From: Allobogoriella deserti
Lineage (GTDB): Bacteria; Actinomycetota; Actinomycetes; Actinomycetales; Actinomycetaceae
Direction: 5' to 3'
NCBI RefSeq assembly: GCF_042680605.1
Contig: NZ_JBHUEE010000013.1
Location: 5,054 to 69,053, forward strand
Length of the DNA stretch: 64,000 nucleotides
A program made the translations under genes and the position numbers. Positions 48,202 through 56,975 of the stretch are shown here, piece by piece. How positions within the stretch are numbered: the first letter of the stretch is position 1; each line of letters begins with the position of its first letter. Below the pieces are notes generated by a model, which saw nothing but the letters and a program-made list of their open reading frames with translations, had not been told where the DNA came from and did no database searches.

Positions 48202-49727
48202 GTGCGTCATCGTCCAGGGCGGAACGCGTCGTCGTCGTCGGCTTCGGTCCGGTCGCGGCCCGGCTCGTGGAGGAGCTGCGGCCGGCGGTCCGCGCCGGCG
48301 ATGTCGAACTCCTCGTCCTCGGTGAGGAGGCCGTCCCGGCGTACAACCGCGTCCTCGTCGGCGATCTGGCGGTCGGTCGCACCGACGAGGAGAGCCTGAC
48401 GATGGCCGACCTCGACGACCTCGCGGCCGACGGCGTCCAGGTCCTGCTGGAGACGCCGGCGGCGGCGATCGACCGCAGGACGCGGCAGGTGGTCCTCGCC
48501 GACGGCCGCACGGCGCGCTACGACCGGCTCGTGCTCGCCACCGGCGCCCAGGCAGCCATCCCGCCGCTCGCCGGCTTCGACCCCGGCAAGCGGCTGCTGC
48601 CACACGGCGTGACCGCGTTGCGGGACCTTGCCGACGCTGCCCGGGTCGGTGCCGCGGTGCGGGCCCGGCGGCGGATCGTCGTCCTGGGGGCCGGGGCGCT
48701 GGGGCTCGAGACGGCCCTCGCCGCGGCCGAGGAAGGCGCGCAGGTGAGCCTCGCCTTCACCGGTGACGTGCCGCTCGAGCGCAACATCGATCTCGGTGGC
48801 GGGCGAGTGCTGCTGCGAGAACTGCGGCGCCTGGGCATCGAGGTGGTCCGCTCGGCGACGGCCACGGGGGTCGACGTCGACGAGGACGGGGCGTTCCGCG
48901 CGCTGGTCCTGGACGACGGGCGCGAGATCCCAGGAGAGATGCTGCTGCTCTCCGTGGGCGTCCGCGCGCGCACCGAGCTGGCGCGGACCTGCGCGCTCGG
49001 CGTCGGCAAGGGGGTCCTCGTCGACCACGAGCTGCGCGCCGACGCGGACGGGACGATCTTCGCCATCGGCGACTGTGCCGAGGTGTGGTGCTCGCGCCCG
49101 GACTGCGAGCACTGCGCCGGCCGGGAAGGCCGCGGACCGGCCGGACTGGTGGGGCCTGGGTGGCGCCAGGCCTCCTGGCTCGCCCGCCGGCTGACCGGCG
49201 GCGCCGAGGCGATGGCGGCCGAACCGCCGGATCTCATCCTCCTCAAAGCACGCTCGATCGACCTGGTCGCAGCCGGCCGGGTCACCCCGGAGCCGTGGGA
49301 CGACGACGGACCCGACTCGGCCGACGTCGCCGTGTGGGCCGATCCGCAGCACGGCCGGTACGCCAAGATGGTGACCCGCGGCGGGGTGCTCGTCGGCGCC
49401 GTCTGCGTGGGAATGCCACGGACGGCGGCCGAGCTGACGCTGCTCTTCGAGCAGGGCGGGGAACTGCCCGCCGACCGGACCACGCTGTTCCGGCTGGACG
49501 GCGCCGACGCGTCCGACTCAGGCACTCCGCCCGGGCCGGAGTCCACGGTGTGCCGGTGCACCGGCGCCACCCTGGGCGCGATCGAGGAGTCGATCGAGGC
49601 GGGTTGCTCCACTGTCACCGAGGTGGGCCGGAAGACCCGGGCGGGCACGGGTTGCGGGAGCTGTCACGAGACGATCCGCGAACGCCTGGCCGCCTGGGCG
49701 GCGTCCGCCGGCGCCACCACCGGCTGA
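48198..49727 (+). CDS. FAD-dependent nitrate reductase electron-transfer subunit
   Basis: This 509-aa flavoprotein has FAD- and NAD-binding domains (VVVVGFGPVAARLVEEL near residue 12 and VVLGAGALGLETALAAAEEGAQV near 160). ADGTIFAIGDCAEV marks the end of the reductase region. The last 60 residues form a BFD-like [2Fe-2S] domain with VCRCTGATLGAIEE and GTGCGSCHETI. This is the NasB arrangement, which passes electrons from NAD(P)H to the nitrate reductase encoded just upstream. The start overlaps that gene (ATGA). Confidence 0.9.
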   Translation: MSASSSRAERVVVVGFGPVAARLVEELRPAVRAGDVELLVLGEEAVPAYNRVLVGDLAVGRTDEESLTMADLDDLAADGVQVLLETPAAAIDRRTRQVVLADGRTARYDRLVLATGAQAAIPPLAGFDPGKRLLPHGVTALRDLADAARVGAAVRARRRIVVLGAGALGLETALAAAEEGAQVSLAFTGDVPLERNIDLGGGRVLLRELRRLGIEVVRSATATGVDVDEDGAFRALVLDDGREIPGEMLLLSVGVRARTELARTCALGVGKGVLVDHELRADADGTIFAIGDCAEVWCSRPDCEHCAGREGRGPAGLVGPGWRQASWLARRLTGGAEAMAAEPPDLILLKARSIDLVAAGRVTPEPWDDDGPDSADVAVWADPQHGRYAKMVTRGGVLVGAVCVGMPRTAAELTLLFEQGGELPADRTTLFRLDGADASDSGTPPGPESTVCRCTGATLGAIEESIEAGCSTVTEVGRKTRAGTGCGSCHETIRERLAAWAASAGATTG

Positions 49728-49761
49728 GCCGCCGGCCTGGCCTTTCGCGGGTACGCCCGGG

Positions 49762-50955
49762 CTACCGCGGGTCCCGGCCCGCGTCACCGCTGAGGGTGAA
49801 GGCGTGCGCCGCCGGGGTCGCGCGGTCGTCCCAGCGCAGCAGCGCCGCCACGCCGTCGGGCACGTCCATGGCAGCGTCGTCGACCACGGTGATGCCTGCC
49901 CCCTGGCCGAGAGCGGCCTGCCCGACAGCCAGGTCCGCACGCACCTCGTGGGGTGCCGTCGCGCCCATCTCGACGACGTCGGAACGGTCACCGAGCTGGA
50001 GTGGGTCGTTCCCGACCCACACGGTGGACCGGGCCAACGTGGACGGCGGGCCCGCCGCCGACTCGGTCAGCAGCAGATCGCCCACCTGCCCCCGGCGCAG
50101 CACGTCGAGGACGGCATCCCGCCCGGTGACAGCGGCACCGTCTTGGCCGTGCACCTGCCGGAAGGTGTCGAGAACCTGCTCCCGGCGCCGCAGTCGGTAC
50201 TGCTCGAGGACGTCGGTGACATGCTGCTGGAACGTCTCCGACTTCGCTCCGGCGGAGCGCGACCCGCCGTCCACGGTTAGGACCAGTTCCTTGGCGGCGT
50301 GCCCGAGCTCGTCCTCCACCAGAGCGCGGGCTCGCACATCGCCGGTCAGCAGGAGCAGCTCGGGCCGCAGCTCGGCCACCAGCCGGTCCAGCTCCCCGGC
50401 GACGGCCTCGGCGTTGCGCTCCCAGGAGTCCTCGGCCCGTGATTCATAGCGGCGGTGCGACCAGCCCCCGGTGTTCGCCTTCGACAGTTCGTCGTGCCCG
50501 CCTTCGTAACTCTCGCCGCCGTCGTACCCGGCGGGGGTGCCGGCCTGGGAGGTGGCCGAGATGTGGTACGTGACGTCGGTTCCGGAGCGGTCGACCGCCG
50601 CGAGCAGATAGCGCACGTGCTCGTCGGCGGCGCGGGCCAGGGCGAAGGCGTTCAGGCCGACGACGGCGTCATCCTGGGCCGGGGGCTCGGCGAGCACGCA
50701 GTCGAGATGAACCTGTCCGCCGGCGGCCACCAGGACGCGACCGTGCCGCCCGGCGGCATTGCTGATGTCACGGACCCGGTCGTCCAGCGCGGCCAAGGTC
50801 TCGCCGTCGAGCTGGTCCTCGACGCCGCGACGCAGGTCCTTCCACCGGGTGAGCACAGCTTGCACGCCCGTCTCCGACTCCCGGGTGGCGTCCATGACCA
50901 CCGTCACGAGCGGGACATCGGTGGGCAGGTCCGACGTGATGCGGTCCAGGTGCAT
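49762..50955 (-). CDS. baeRF-type (bacterial eRF1-like, Rv2629 family) protein
   Basis: This 397-aa soluble protein has the fold of archaeal/eukaryotic release factor 1-like bacterial proteins. The C-terminal third shows GQVGDLLLTESAAGPPSTLARSTVWVG and the block GAGITVVDDAAMDVPDGVAALLRW typical of the pelota-like domain. The N-terminal part (LVTVVMDATRESETGVQAVLTRW) matches the Rv2629 family. These proteins are thought to act in ribosome rescue or stress, but the function is not established. It sits next to clpX, with a 136-bp gap. Confidence 0.72.
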   Translation of the reverse strand: MHLDRITSDLPTDVPLVTVVMDATRESETGVQAVLTRWKDLRRGVEDQLDGETLAALDDRVRDISNAAGRHGRVLVAAGGQVHLDCVLAEPPAQDDAVVGLNAFALARAADEHVRYLLAAVDRSGTDVTYHISATSQAGTPAGYDGGESYEGGHDELSKANTGGWSHRRYESRAEDSWERNAEAVAGELDRLVAELRPELLLLTGDVRARALVEDELGHAAKELVLTVDGGSRSAGAKSETFQQHVTDVLEQYRLRRREQVLDTFRQVHGQDGAAVTGRDAVLDVLRRGQVGDLLLTESAAGPPSTLARSTVWVGNDPLQLGDRSDVVEMGATAPHEVRADLAVGQAALGQGAGITVVDDAAMDVPDGVAALLRWDDRATPAAHAFTLSGDAGRDPR

Positions 50956-51090
50956 CGGTCACCTCGCTGAGCGTGTGTCGACTTCCGGGTCCGTCCAGGG
51001 TGACGTACCTGAAGCCGGCTCGCCAGCGATGCCGATCCTGACGCCGGCGTGAGCGCCGACGGCCGCGCCGCCGCCGGTCGAGTGAGGAGG

Positions 51091-52362
51091 TCAGGCCGAC
51101 TTCTCGCGCGGGGTGCGGCGTTTGGTCTTCTCGCGCGGCACGAGCGTCGGATTCACGTTCTCCAGCACGACCTCACGGTTGACGACCACGCGGGCGACGT
51201 CGTCACGAGAGGGCACCTCGAACATCACGTCGCGGAGCACCTCCTCCATGATGGCGCGGAGACCACGCGCGCCGGTCCCCCGCAGCAGCGCCTGGTCGGC
51301 GATGGCCTCCAGCGCGTCGTCGGTGAACTCGAGCTCGACGCCGTCGATCTCGAACATGCGCTTGTACTGCTTGACGAACGCGTTCTTCGGCTCGGTGAGG
51401 ATTCGCACCAGGGCTTCGCGGTCGAGCTGCGGCACGGTGCCCACCACGGGCAGGCGTCCGACGAACTCAGGGATGAGGCCGAACTTGTGCAGGTCCTCGG
51501 GGCGGACCTCGGAGAAGAGGTCGACGTCGTCGTCGGCGGAACGCAGCGGCGCTCCGAAGCCGATGCCGCGCCGGCCGACGCGAGCGGAGATGATCTCGTC
51601 CAGCCCCGCGAAGGCACCGGCCACGATGAACAGCACGTTCGTCGTGTCGATCTGCAGGAACTCCTGGTGCGGATGCTTGCGGCCGCCCTGTGGCGGCACC
51701 GAGGCCTGCGTACCTTCGATGATCTTCAGCAGTGCCTGCTGGACACCTTCGCCGGAGACGTCGCGGGTGATCGACGGGTTCTCGCTCTTGCGGGCGATCT
51801 TGTCGATCTCGTCGATGTAGATGATGCCCTTCTCGGCCTTCTTGACGTCGAAGTCGGCGGCCTGGATGAGCTTGAGGAGAATGTTCTCCACGTCCTCACC
51901 CACGTAGCCGGCCTCGGTCAACGCCGTCGCATCCGCGATCGCGAACGGCACGTTGAGCATCTTCGCCAGCGTCTGGGCGAGGTAGGTCTTCCCTGTGCCG
52001 GTGGGCCCGATCAGCAGGATGTTCGACTTCGCGATCTCGACGGGATTCTCGTCCCGCTCGCCGGACTCGGCCGACTGGACGCGCTTGTAGTGGTTGTAGA
52101 CCGCCACGGCCAGCGCCCGCTTCGCCCGGTCCTGACCGACGATGTACTCCTCGAGGAAGTCGAAGATCTCGCGCGGCTTGGGCAGGTCGACGAGCCCGAG
52201 TTCGCTGGCCTCGGCCAGCTCCTCGTCGATGATCTCGTTGCACAGGTCGATGCACTCGTCGCAGATGTACACGCCGGGACCCGCGATGAGCTTCTTGACC
52301 TGCTTCTGGCTCTTCCCGCAGAACGAGCACTTGAGCAGATCTGCTCCCTCACCTCGCGCCAC
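51091..52362 (-). CDS. clpX: ATP-dependent Clp protease ATP-binding subunit ClpX
   Basis: ClpX unfolds substrates and feeds them to ClpP. The 423-aa protein has the N-terminal zinc finger (KCSFCGKSQKQVKKLI and YICDECIDLC, four Cys). Walker A is GPTGTGKTYLAQTLAK, Walker B GIIYIDEIDKIARK, and the pore loop and sensor regions (RGIGFGAPLR and FGLIPEFVGRLPVV) are intact. The GTG start is accepted because it begins the conserved zinc-finger domain. It is downstream of clpP1-clpP2 with strong hairpins in between. Confidence 0.97.
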   Translation of the reverse strand: MARGEGADLLKCSFCGKSQKQVKKLIAGPGVYICDECIDLCNEIIDEELAEASELGLVDLPKPREIFDFLEEYIVGQDRAKRALAVAVYNHYKRVQSAESGERDENPVEIAKSNILLIGPTGTGKTYLAQTLAKMLNVPFAIADATALTEAGYVGEDVENILLKLIQAADFDVKKAEKGIIYIDEIDKIARKSENPSITRDVSGEGVQQALLKIIEGTQASVPPQGGRKHPHQEFLQIDTTNVLFIVAGAFAGLDEIISARVGRRGIGFGAPLRSADDDVDLFSEVRPEDLHKFGLIPEFVGRLPVVGTVPQLDREALVRILTEPKNAFVKQYKRMFEIDGVELEFTDDALEAIADQALLRGTGARGLRAIMEEVLRDVMFEVPSRDDVARVVVNREVVLENVNPTLVPREKTKRRTPREKSA

Positions 52363-52426
52363 GCTCCACCACCATCTCGTCCGTTACTGCGACCCGCCGG
52401 ACGTTCCGACGACCACTGCCCATTCC

Positions 52427-52445
52427 ACACCACGAGGCGTGGTGT
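52427..52445 (-). repeat. Hairpin in the clpP2-clpX junction
   Basis: ACACCACG and CGTGGTGT form an 8-bp stem with a 3-nt loop, about 65 bp upstream of the clpX start. It lies immediately next to a longer hairpin at 52466-52508. Confidence 0.5.
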
Positions 52446-52465
52446 TGTCCTGCTTCTTCCGTGGG

Positions 52466-52508
52466 CGAGTCAGGTCCGTTCCGCTACGGGCGGAGCGGAC
52501 CTGACTCG
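52466..52508 (-). terminator. Strong hairpin between clpP2 and clpX
   Basis: A 13-bp perfect stem (arms CGAGTCAGGTCCG at 52466-52478 and its complement at 52496-52508) continues, after a single mismatch, into a further 5-bp stem with a TACGG loop. It starts 32 nt after the clpP2 stop. There is no T-run, so it is a candidate attenuator, terminator or RNA-processing site between the two genes rather than a clear terminator. Confidence 0.55.
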
Positions 52509-52539
52509 TCCCTCACGAGTGCCCTCCGCCTCGGGTTCG

Positions 52540-53235
52540 TCAGGCCTCGGTGAGTTGGGGGGCCTTGCGGGACTCGAGCACCTGGTCGACCAGGCCGTAC
52601 TCGCGAGCCTGCTCGGCCGTGAGCATCTTGTCGCGCTCGATGTCCTCGCGGACCTGCTCGACCGGCGTGTCCGAGTGACGCGAGATCGCCTCCTCGAGCC
52701 AGGTCCGCATCCGCTGGACCTCTTCGGCGTAGATCTCGATGTCCGACGCCTGCGCGTATCCGCCACCTTCCAGCGAAGGCTGGTGGATCATGACGCGCGC
52801 GTTCGGCAGTGCCAGACGCTTGCCCGGCGAACCGGCGGCGAGCAGCACGGCGGCAGCGGAGGCGGCCTGCCCCAGGCACACCGTCTGGATCTGCGGCTTG
52901 ATGTACTGCATCGTGTCGTAGATCGCCGTCATGGCCGTGAACGAGCCACCGGGCGAATTGATGTACATGGTGATCAACCCGTCCGGGTCCTGGCTCTCCA
53001 GCACCAGCAGCTGCGCCATGATGTCGTCCGCCGACGCGTCGTCCACCTGAACGCCGAGGAAGATGATCCGGTCCTCGAAGAGCTTGGTGTAGGGGTCCTG
53101 GCGCTTGTAGCCGTACGCCGTGCGCTCCTCGAACTGGGGCAGCACGTAGCGCGAGGACGGCATGACCGGAGCGGTGCCGCCGGGCCGCGGCTGGGCCTGA
53201 CCGGACGCGCCCTGGGCGTAGTAGTCGAAGTTCAT
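52540..53235 (-). CDS. clpP2: ClpP protease subunit 2
   Basis: This is a 231-aa serine protease subunit of the Clp complex. The catalytic Ser is in GQAASAAAVLLAAG, the His in VMIHQPSLEGG, and the Asp in the block IERDKML; all are present. The N-terminal 40 residues (MNFDYYAQGASGQAQPRPGG) are longer than in ClpP1 and Gly/Ala-rich. The ATG at 53235 has AGGAG 7 nt upstream. It is translated right after clpP1 (41-bp gap), as is normal in actinobacteria, where the two proteins form a mixed tetradecamer. Confidence 0.95.
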   Translation of the reverse strand: MNFDYYAQGASGQAQPRPGGTAPVMPSSRYVLPQFEERTAYGYKRQDPYTKLFEDRIIFLGVQVDDASADDIMAQLLVLESQDPDGLITMYINSPGGSFTAMTAIYDTMQYIKPQIQTVCLGQAASAAAVLLAAGSPGKRLALPNARVMIHQPSLEGGGYAQASDIEIYAEEVQRMRTWLEEAISRHSDTPVEQVREDIERDKMLTAEQAREYGLVDQVLESRKAPQLTEA

Positions 53236-53276
53236 GGGGGGCTCTCCTGTGGGGTGGTTGTCGCGGGCCGGGGCGG

Positions 53277-53903
53277 TCACTGCTGGTTCTCGTCGGTGCC
53301 GGCACCGCCAGGCACGGACGCCGCGTGCTCGACGACGCGGTCGATGAAGCCGTACTCCAGGGCCTCAGGCGCGGTGAACCAACGGTCGCGGTCAGCGTCG
53401 CGGTTGATCTGCTCCACCGTCTTGCCGGTCTGCTCGGCCGTCAGCTCGGCGAGCGTGCGCTTCATGTGCAGGATCAGCTCGGCGTTGATCCGGATGTCGG
53501 TCGCGGTGCCGGCGATCCCGCCGGAGGGCTGGTGCATCATCACCCGGGCGTGCGGGGTGGCGTACCGCTTGCCCTTCGCCCCGGAGGAGAGCAGGAACTG
53601 CCCCATGGAGGCGGCCATCCCCATCGCGACGGTGGCGACGTCGGGCTGGACGAACTGCATGGTGTCGTAGATCGCCATGCCGGCGGTGATGGAGCCACCC
53701 GGGGAGTTGATGTAGAGGAAGATGTCCTTGTCCGGGTCCTCCGCGGCCAGCAGCATCATCTGGGCGCAGATGGCGTTGGCGTTGTCGTCACGCACCTCGG
53801 AACCGAGCCAGATGATCCGCTCGCGCAGCAGCCGGTTGTAGATGTTGTCGTTCAGGGTCATGCCGGCGGAGTCGCTCCTCGCCTGCGGCATCCGATCGCT
53901 CAC
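53277..53903 (-). CDS. clpP1: ClpP protease subunit 1
   Basis: This is a 208-aa ClpP subunit with Ser in GMAASMGQFLLSSG, His in VMMHQPSGG, and the Asp of the triad in RDADRDRW. The block SPGGSITAGMAIYDTMQ is canonical. The GTG at 53903 has AAGGAG 6 nt upstream, so the N terminus MSDRMPQARSDSAGM belongs to the protein. It is the first gene of the clpP1-clpP2 unit, with a ClgR-like site about 117 bp upstream. Confidence 0.95.
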   Translation of the reverse strand: MSDRMPQARSDSAGMTLNDNIYNRLLRERIIWLGSEVRDDNANAICAQMMLLAAEDPDKDIFLYINSPGGSITAGMAIYDTMQFVQPDVATVAMGMAASMGQFLLSSGAKGKRYATPHARVMMHQPSGGIAGTATDIRINAELILHMKRTLAELTAEQTGKTVEQINRDADRDRWFTAPEALEYGFIDRVVEHAASVPGGAGTDENQQ

Positions 53904-54019
53904 GTGCTGCTCCTTCTCGTGCCGGGCCGGACAAGCCTCGGCGTCTGGGCCGGTTGATCGTGCGTCCTGCCGACACTAACGCCGCGCCTGCCGCGACCTT
54001 TCCCGGAAGGTGGCCTTTT

Positions 54020-54030
54020 CGCTCACGGCG
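54020..54030. promoter_or_regulatory. Candidate ClgR box upstream of clpP1
   Basis: CGCTCACGGCG fits the core CGCYNANRGCG described for ClgR, the activator of clp genes in corynebacteria and relatives. It is about 117 bp upstream of the clpP1 start, in a region with T-rich flank TTTT on the left. The downstream flank does not match the full consensus. Confidence 0.5.
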
Positions 54031-54141
54031 CACGACGGCGATGGGCGCCCACGGTGCCGCCGGAATGGGCGAATGCCACCGGCACGTGTGCCGCTACGGG
54101 CCACCGCGTCCAGCGGTCCGGTGGCCCGCCGGAGAGTCGGC

Positions 54142-54173
54142 AAGGGCCCGGCACCTACCGGTACCGGGCCCTT
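54142..54173 (-). terminator. Candidate terminator after tig
   Basis: AAGGGCCCGGCACC and GGTACCGGGCCCTT form a 14-bp stem with one mismatched position and a 4-nt loop, 54 nt after the trigger-factor stop. It separates tig from the clpP1 promoter region. No T-run follows, as is common in high-GC actinobacteria. Confidence 0.65.
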
Positions 54174-54226
54174 ACTTGAGGTGCGACGCGAACGACCTAC
54201 GCCGTCTCGTCCTACTTGGTCTCGGC

Positions 54227-55738
54227 CTACTTCGTCTCGTCCGTCTGCTCGGCGGTAGCCTCCGGAGCCTCGCCCGATTCGGCGGCCTCGTCGGAGCTGT
54301 CCGCGGAGTCAGCGCTGTCCGGGCTGTCCCCCGACTCCGGGCTGTCCCCCGACTCGGGGCTCCCCCCCGACTCGGGGCTCTCCGCCCCCTCCGCCGCGTC
54401 GGTGTTCTCAGCCGCACCAGCGGCCTGGGCTGCCTCTTCCTGGGCCTGGGCGTCCTCCTCGTCCGAGCCGATGTACTCGGTCAGGTCGAGGGTGTTGCCG
54501 TCGCTGTCGGTGACGGTGGCCCGGCGCAGCGCCACGGCGAGCGCCTTGTTCCGGGCGATCTCGCCCATGAACGCCTGGATCTGGCCGGTCTGGGAGGCAG
54601 CCTGGATGAACTGGTTCGGCTCCATGCCGTACTGCTGGGCGCTCTGCACCAGGTACTCGAGGAGTTCGTTCTGGCCGACCTGAACCTCGAGCTTCTCGGC
54701 GAGCGTGTCGAGCAGGATCTGGTCCCGCACCAGACCGGCGACCTCCTCGCGCACCTCCTCACCGTGCGGATCACCCGGCTCCTTGCCCTCTGCCTCGAGG
54801 TGCCGGTTGATCTCGGACTCGATGACCCCGGCCGGTGCCGGGACGTCGATCTCGCTGCGCAGCTTCTCCAGCAGGGCGTCGCGGGCCTGGACGGCCTGCT
54901 CGCCACCCTTGTCCGCAGCCACCTGCCCGCGCAGGTCCTCGCGCAGCTCCTCGACGGTGTCGAACTCGGAGGCCATCTGGGCGAAGTCGTCGTCCGCCTC
55001 GGGCAGGTCCCGCTCCTTGACGGCACTCGGAGTCACCGTCACCACGGCCTCCTCCCCGGCGTGGTCACCGCCGACCAGCGTCGAGGTGAAGGTCGTCGTC
55101 TCACCGGCGGTCAGACCGGTCAGGGCCTCGTCCAAGCCGTCGAGCATGGTGCCGGCACCGACCTGGTAGGAGATCCCGGAGACGGAGTCGACCTCCTCGT
55201 CCCCGACCTTGGCGGACAGGTCGATGGTGACGAAGTCCCCCTCCTGGGCGGCTCGCTCGACACCGACGAGGCTGCCGAACCGCTCCCGCAGCTCGTCCAG
55301 CTTGGCGTCGACGTCGGCGTCGGTGACCTCCGCCGACTCGACGGCCAGCGTGATCGCGGACAGGTCGGGGATCTCGAGCTCGGGACGGACATCGACCTCG
55401 GCCTCGAAGACGAGCTGGCCGCCGGCGGCACCGGTCAGGTTCGGAACCTCGGTGACGTTGATGCTGGGCTGGCCCATCGGCCGCACCTCGGACTCGGTGA
55501 TCGCCTGGCTGTACAGGCCCGGCACGGCGTCGTTGACGGCGTGCTCGATGATGGCAGCACGGCCGACACGCTGCTCGAGGACCCGGGGCGGGACCTTGCC
55601 CTTGCGGAAGCCCGGGACGTTGACCTGCTCGCCGATGTGGGCATAGGCGTGGTCGAGGTTCGGCTTGAGCTCGTCGTACCCCACCTCCACGGTCAGTTTG
55701 ACGCGGGTCGGTTCGAGGTTCTCGACGGCGCTCTTCAC
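54227..55738 (-). CDS. tig: Trigger factor
   Basis: This ribosome-bound chaperone helps nascent chains fold. It has the N-terminal ribosome-binding domain with GFRKGKVPPRVLEQRVG near residue 45, a PPIase domain around 160-250 (GDFVTIDLSAKVGDE and TSTLVGGDHAGE), and a helical C-terminal domain. It is 503 aa, longer than usual because of an acidic C-terminal tail of about 60 residues made of Ser/Pro/Glu/Asp repeats (SPESGGSPESGDSPESGDS). A GTG start is used. It is upstream of clpP1 but separated by a hairpin. Confidence 0.95.
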   Translation of the reverse strand: MKSAVENLEPTRVKLTVEVGYDELKPNLDHAYAHIGEQVNVPGFRKGKVPPRVLEQRVGRAAIIEHAVNDAVPGLYSQAITESEVRPMGQPSINVTEVPNLTGAAGGQLVFEAEVDVRPELEIPDLSAITLAVESAEVTDADVDAKLDELRERFGSLVGVERAAQEGDFVTIDLSAKVGDEEVDSVSGISYQVGAGTMLDGLDEALTGLTAGETTTFTSTLVGGDHAGEEAVVTVTPSAVKERDLPEADDDFAQMASEFDTVEELREDLRGQVAADKGGEQAVQARDALLEKLRSEIDVPAPAGVIESEINRHLEAEGKEPGDPHGEEVREEVAGLVRDQILLDTLAEKLEVQVGQNELLEYLVQSAQQYGMEPNQFIQAASQTGQIQAFMGEIARNKALAVALRRATVTDSDGNTLDLTEYIGSDEEDAQAQEEAAQAAGAAENTDAAEGAESPESGGSPESGDSPESGDSPDSADSADSSDEAAESGEAPEATAEQTDETK

Positions 55739-55864
55739 AGTGTGCTCTCCATGACGTTCACGGTGGGGCGCGGCCAGGACTCGGCGCGCACAGACCGATC
55801 AATCCTAGGGCACATCGTCCGGCGCGAGCACACCGGAGCCGCCGCACAGGAGCGGCGATCTTCC

Positions 55865-56896
55865 TCACGTCGGCACCGACGCCCTGCCGCCCGCTCCTCC
55901 GGTCGAGGCGCGGACCGAGATCTGGAACGCGGCGTCGACCCGCCGAGGAGCTCCGGCCGCGCCGGTGATCCGGGCCTCGAGCAGGTCGACGGCGCTGCGC
56001 GCGATGTCGTCCCGGCCGAAGTGCACCGAGGTGAGTGTCGGCGCCGAGTACTGCGCCTCCTCGATGTCGTCGAACCCGATGATCGCGACGTCCTCGGGCA
56101 CGCGCAGGCCCCGCGTCTGCAACTCGTGCATGGCCCCGATGGCGAGGGTGTCGTTGAGGCCGAACACGGCGTCCGGCACCGCCCCGGCGTCCAGGATCTG
56201 CGCGAGGGCCTGTGCACCGGCGGCGCGGCCCCAGGGCCCGGCCGTTCCGTACAGAGCGGGGTCGAGCGCGATCCCGGCCTCCCGCAGCGCCTGTTCGTAA
56301 CCCGTGACGCGCAGCGCCGCAGAGCCGACCTTCTCCCCGGGGTGGACCCCGACCACGGCAATCCGCCGGCGCCCGACGGAGAGCAGGTGCTCGGTGGCCG
56401 CCTTCGCGGCCTCGGTGTTGCGCATCGTCACGTGATCGACCCGGTCGGAGAAGACCCGCTCGCCGAGCAGGACCAGCGGCGGCCGCGTCGGCAGCAGGTG
56501 CTCGTCCTCGGGTCCGAGCGCGAGCGGCGAGAAGATCAGACCGTCGGTCACCGTCCGCCGCGACCCGTGCAGGGCGTCCATCTCCCGTCCGCGGTCGTCA
56601 CCGGTCTGCTCGATGACCACGACAAGGCCCCGCTCCTCCGCCGCGGCGATGACCGACTCAGCGAGCTCGGCGAAGTACGGCAGGGAGAGCATGGGCAGGG
56701 CCAGTCCGATCAGGCCTGTCCGTCCCCGCCGCAGGTTCCGCGCCGAGGCGTTGAGCTGGTACCCAAGCTCGGCGATCGCCGACATCACCCGCTCGCGGGT
56801 CTCCGGGCGCACGTAGGGGTAGTCGTTGACGACGTTGGAGACGGTCTTGACCGAGACCCCGGCCAGCGTGGCGACGTCCTGCATGGTTGCGGCCAC
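55865..56896 (-). CDS. LacI-family transcriptional regulator
   Basis: This 343-aa regulator has an N-terminal helix-turn-helix (MQDVATLAGVSVKTVSNVVNDYPYVRPETRERV) and a periplasmic-binding-like ligand domain, with hinge helix QLNASARNLRRGRTGLIGL. The GTG at 56896 has AGGAG about 9 nt upstream; an ATG at 56884 is too far from it. It is the last gene of the arabinan operon and probably represses it through the two identical TACATCGATGTA operators at 61858-61894. The effector is probably an arabino-oligosaccharide. Confidence 0.92.
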   Translation of the reverse strand: MAATMQDVATLAGVSVKTVSNVVNDYPYVRPETRERVMSAIAELGYQLNASARNLRRGRTGLIGLALPMLSLPYFAELAESVIAAAEERGLVVVIEQTGDDRGREMDALHGSRRTVTDGLIFSPLALGPEDEHLLPTRPPLVLLGERVFSDRVDHVTMRNTEAAKAATEHLLSVGRRRIAVVGVHPGEKVGSAALRVTGYEQALREAGIALDPALYGTAGPWGRAAGAQALAQILDAGAVPDAVFGLNDTLAIGAMHELQTRGLRVPEDVAIIGFDDIEEAQYSAPTLTSVHFGRDDIARSAVDLLEARITGAAGAPRRVDAAFQISVRASTGGAGGRASVPT

Positions 56897-56975
56897 CGTC
56901 GCTCACTCCTCTCCGGGGCCGCCGGCCGTGCCCGGGTGCTCCGCGTCCCCGTCCCAGAGCCCCCGGGCGATCCTC

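Noticed and set aside
51049..53670. Plus-strand open frame of 873 aa across clpX, clpP2 and clpP1
   Set aside because: It is antisense to three well-supported genes and shows no domain of its own.
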